64,000 nucleotides of DNA, taken from Dipteronia dyeriana. Its lineage: Eukaryota > Streptophyta > Magnoliopsida > Sapindales > Sapindaceae. The stretch covers positions 65,345,687 through 65,409,686 of the forward strand of contig CM065295.1 in assembly GCA_032871835.1 (NCBI GenBank), written 5' to 3'. This document shows, one piece after another, positions 60,632 to 64,000 of this stretch (its first letter is position 1; each line of letters starts with the position of its first letter). Position numbers and translations under genes: made by a program. Below the pieces are notes generated by a model. That model made no database searches. It saw only the letters and a list, made by a program, of their open reading frames with translations, and was not told where the DNA came from.

Positions 60632-60937
60632 TGTCAATATGTGGCTTAAATAACCTTATTTGATATAAATTCTTATTTTGTCTCTACCCATATTATAAAA
60701 ATGTGGTTATAGGATCTTTTAGGAAATAAGTCTCTTTTGGGAATTCTTTGGGTGTAATAGGGTTTTAGAATTTGTGAGTGATTTTAAGACACTCTTTTGT
60801 AATCTCCATTGATCATAATAAATTTCTTTTCATCTTTGCCTGTAGACGTGGGTTTTACGCTAAACCACGTAAATTTCTCTTATTCCGTATTACTTTTATT
60901 TTGCTTATTTTGTATCTTAACAATTTTCACAACAAAC

Positions 60938-60950
60938 TGGTATCAGAGCC
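60938..60950 (+). other. Primer-binding site of the plus-strand copia element
   Basis: TGGTATCAGAGCC, complementary to the 3' end of initiator Met-tRNA, lies three bases after the LTR end. Confidence 0.9.
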
Positions 60951-61085
60951 CTATGTTTATGACTTAGCTCATTGAGATCCATTATCAAGCGTTTGGTTGA
61001 TTTGGCAGTCAAATCTTTTGATTTTTGTTAGATTAATTGTCAAATCTTTTGGGTAGTGTATCTGTAAAAAAAAAAAACCTTTGCG

Positions 61086-64000
61086 ATGGGGGCAAAATTT
61101 GAGATTGAGAAATTTGATAGAAGATGTGATCCTTGATAACTCAACAAGGGTTGACCAAAGCACTTAAAAGGGAGGAAGAAGTTTTCTGAAAACATGCCTG
61201 AAGACGAAAAAGATTATAGTATGGAGAAAGCTTTCAATGTAATTTTATTGCCATTGTCTGATGTGGTGCTGTATAAGATGTTTGATGAGAAAACTGCATA
61301 GTCATCGTGGCTTAAGTTGGCAAGGTTATATATGACCAAATCCTTTTCAAACCGACTCTATTTGAAACAACAATTTCACAGTATTCGTTTGTCAGAATGG
61401 AAGTCAGTTGAAGACCATGTGGATGAATTAAATAGAATTGTTTTGGATTTGAAAAATATTGATGTGAAATACGATGAAGAAGATTTAGCCTTGATTTTAT
61501 TGTATTTGTTACCTTCCATATATGAAAATTTTGTTAATACTATGATGTATTGGTATGATGTATGGGAGGGATACACTTAGTTTGGACGATGTTAAATTAT
61601 CTTTGAATTCGAAAGAATTTAAGAAAAAGGTGTATCAGGCTAATGGTTTGATGGCTAGAGGCAGAGATAAAAAAAAAGAGCACTGGAAATTTGATTGTAA
61701 CTATACAAGAATTTAAGAAAAAAGAAGTTTTAACTATAGCAAGAAAGAAGGTGCATTGGAAATTGGATTGTTTGAAACTCAAAGAAAAAAAAAAGGTACG
61801 GCTAATAAATCCTCTGGTTCTGGTAATGCAAATGTTGTGGAAGATTATTCTAGTGATACCAGTGCTGTTTTATCAGTTGCTTCTGATTGTTTAGACAACA
61901 CTTATATTCTTGATTCAGACTGTTCATACTATATGTTTCCCAATAGGATGTGGTTTGCTACTTATCAGTCTACTGATGATTATAGTGTTTTAATGGGGAG
62001 TAATATGTCTTGCAAGATTGTTGGCATTGACACAATTATAATTAAAATGTTTGATGGCATTATTAAAACTTTGTCTGATGCCTGGTACGTACCATATTTG
62101 ATGAAAAATCTTATCTCTTTGGATACAATTGATTCCCAAGGTTATAAATATTAAGAAGGTAGAGTTTTGAGAGCTATAAAGGGTGCTCTTATTGCAATAA
62201 AAGATCCAATGGTTTTTATGTTCTACAGGGGAGCACAGTTATTGGTGATGCAGTTGTTTTGTCTTCATCAAATCCAAATTCAGATTCCACTCGTTCGTGG
62301 CATATGCGTTTAAGGCATATGAATATGAGTGAGGCTGACATGACTATTTTGAGTAAAAAAGGTTTGTTAGATGGTTAGAAAACTGGCATACTTGACTTTT
62401 GTGAGTATTATGTTTATAGGAAACAATGCATTAACACATTGGATTACGTCCATTCGGATCTTTAGGGTCCTGTTCTTGTTGAGTCAAAAGGTAGTTCCAG
62501 GTATATTCTAACTTTTATTTACAATTTTTTCAAGCTTGTTTGGGTGTATTTTTTGAAAAAGAAAAATGAAGTTTTTTCTAGATTCAAGAAGTGGAAAGTT
62601 CTTGTTGAAAATCAGACATGAAAAAAGAAACACTTTAGAACTGATAACTGTTTTGAATTTTGCGAGGGTCAGTTTAATGAGTTATGCTAGACTGAAGAAT
62701 AAGTGAGACACCACACTATCAGTAAAACATCACAGCAAAAGGGAATTTCAAAACCCTATTGGAGAAAACATATTGTTTGCTTTCAAATTTTGGTTTGAAA
62801 AAAGATTTTTGGGGTAAAGATGTTAACTATACATGTTATTTGGTGAATAGATCTCCATCAACTGTAATTGAATTGAAGACTCCTACCGAGGTATGGTCTG
62901 ATACTCCTGCTAATTATTCTGATTTAAAAATATTTGGTTGTCCTATATATGCTCATGTGAGAATTGGTAAACTTGAGCATAAGACTATAAAATGTGTATT
63001 TCTAGGACTTAAGACTAGGGTGAAAGGTTATCGTTTGTTGTGTATTGAACCTGAGTAAGAAAAAAATATAATTAGCTAAGATGTGAAAGTTGATGTTGAA
63101 TGAGAAAAAAAAAGTTTGTGGTTACAGAAACAGATTATGGTGTTAGAACATTGGTGAGGCTTGAAGTTGAAGATTTTGATAAAGTACAAGATGACACTTT
63201 AGTTCAGCCAACTCAGGGTGATGTGCATGACGTTATTGATAATCCAAAAAAAGAAAATCAGTAATATAATATAGACATAAGGAAAGAAAGAAGACAAATT
63301 AGGTCACCTCAATAGTATGGATATGTAGATTTGGTTTCTTTTGTATTAAATGTTATAGAAACTATTGAATTTAGAAACCCTCCACTTATTAGGAAGGTGT
63401 TAGTGGTATTAAATTTTCTCAATGGGATATTGTAACGAGTGAAGAAATTGAATTCTTCTCAAAAATCAAACTTGGGAATTGGTGAAACTGTCTAAGGGAC
63501 ACAAGATTATTTGCTGCAAATGGGTCTACAAGAAAAAAAAAAGAAGGAATCTCAATGGTCGAAATTGCTAGGTTCAGACACGTTTAGTCAAACATAGGGT
63601 ATAGATTTTAATCAAGTTTTTCCACCAGTTGTAAAACATAGCTCCATTTGCGTGTTGCTTGCCATAATAGCAATGTTCAACATGGAATTCGAACAGTTTT
63701 ATTTAAAAATAGGTTTTCTTCACGGTGAGTTTGAGAAACAATTTTTTTATGCATCAACGGGAGGAGTTTGTTGTTCAAGAAAAAGAATATCGTGTTTGTT
63801 TATTGAAGAAATCATTATATGGTTTGAATTAGTCTCATCGGTAATGGTACAAGCGGTTTGATACTTTTATGGTTAGTCATGGTTACTCACTAAGTGATTA
63901 TGACAGTTGTGTGTATTATAAGAAACTCCCAAATGGTAGTTTTTTATTTATTTATCTACTGATGTATATTGATGACATGTTGATTGTTGCGAAAAATAAA
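61086..64000 (+). pseudogene. Copia gag-pol polyprotein, broken and truncated by the window
   Basis: Gag starts MGAKFEIEKFD at 61,086 and includes the UBN2-like segment LKQQFHSIRL and LLYLLPSIYENFV (61,317-61,580). A decayed zinc knuckle (KVHWKLDCLKLK) precedes the protease-like YILDSDCSYYMFP (about 61,900), where the usual Gly after Ser is Asp. Gag-pre-integrase WHMRLRHMNMSE and integrase pieces (LDYVHSDL, LVNRSPSTVIELKTPTEVW at 62,759-63,058) follow. Reverse transcriptase is marked by KSLYGLN and the active-site YIDDMLIVAK at the window edge. Frequent stops and frame changes show it is inactive. Confidence 0.9.

Larger units (their letters stand above)
60632..64000 (+). mobile_element. Ty1/copia element, decayed, 5' part only
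   Basis: A putative LTR (start near 60,632, uncertain) has a TATA-like TTATAAAA at about 60,692 and an AATAAA near 60,819. It ends TTTTCACAACA at 60,934, followed by a perfect primer-binding site TGGTATCAGAGCC (60,938-60,950). Polyprotein remnants follow to the window edge, where the element is cut off, so its 3' LTR and target duplication are not visible. Confidence 0.85.

Overview
This is a window of nuclear DNA from a flowering plant, very probably a eudicot. The evidence is two intron-bearing plant-specific genes, a very AT-rich background with long (TA)n tracts, and a dense mosaic of Ty1/copia and Ty3/gypsy LTR retrotransposons, hAT transposons, Tourist-like elements, a TRIM and many hairpin MITEs. 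I saw no bacterial or organellar genes, rRNA, tRNA or CRISPR. The species cannot be named from the sequence.

Only two genes look intact, both on the minus strand. (1) 24,210-26,291: a four-exon reversibly glycosylated polypeptide / UDP-arabinopyranose mutase (368 aa) of cell-wall arabinose supply. One intron needs a rare GC donor. (2) 53,048-55,709: an eight-exon cytochrome P450 of the CYP85A (brassinosteroid C-6 oxidase) type, 465 aa, with all P450 signature motifs. They lie about 27 kb apart with opposite-strand transposons between them. They do not form a cluster and nothing ties their functions together beyond growth and cell-wall biology.

Layout. 1-1.9 kb: decayed gypsy-like gag and an LTR-like stretch. 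2.2-5.5 kb: a 24-bp minisatellite, a duplicated pyrimidine-rich module and the first block of a ~29-bp minisatellite. 5.5-7.7 kb: a solo-LTR-like copia LTR. 7.7-8.4 kb: second minisatellite block. 8.74-9.27 kb: hAT-type MITE with a perfect 8-bp target duplication and a 30-bp poly-C run. 9.3-10.5 kb: a diverged LTR of the 5.5-kb family in inverse orientation. 11.1-22.0 kb: gypsy remnants split by two related hAT elements (13,387-16,823 minus; 18,091-21,400 plus), each with near-perfect 8-bp target duplications. 24.2-26.4 kb: UAM/RGP gene. 27.6 kb: MITE inside (TA)n. 29.3-41.0 kb: a decayed minus-strand copia element with very unequal LTRs, inserted in the LTR of an older copia (remnant to 43.1 kb). 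43.4-46.5 kb: three nested TIR elements. 48.33-48.97 kb: a complete TRIM with 5-bp target duplication. 50.0-51.6 kb: an element with ~0.45-kb terminal inverted repeats. 53.0-55.9 kb: CYP85A-like gene with two hairpins in intron 6. 56.6-58.9 kb: hairpin MITEs bordered by (TA)n. 60.6-64.0 kb: the 5' part of a decayed plus-strand copia element running off the window.

The most unusual material is non-coding: hairpin elements repeatedly bordered on both sides by (TA)n, an inverted minisatellite inside a TIR element that is itself inside an LTR, and the nested Tourist-like elements with a related empty site as internal control. I found no new multi-gene protein system. All boundaries were read by eye; no alignment or database search was run.
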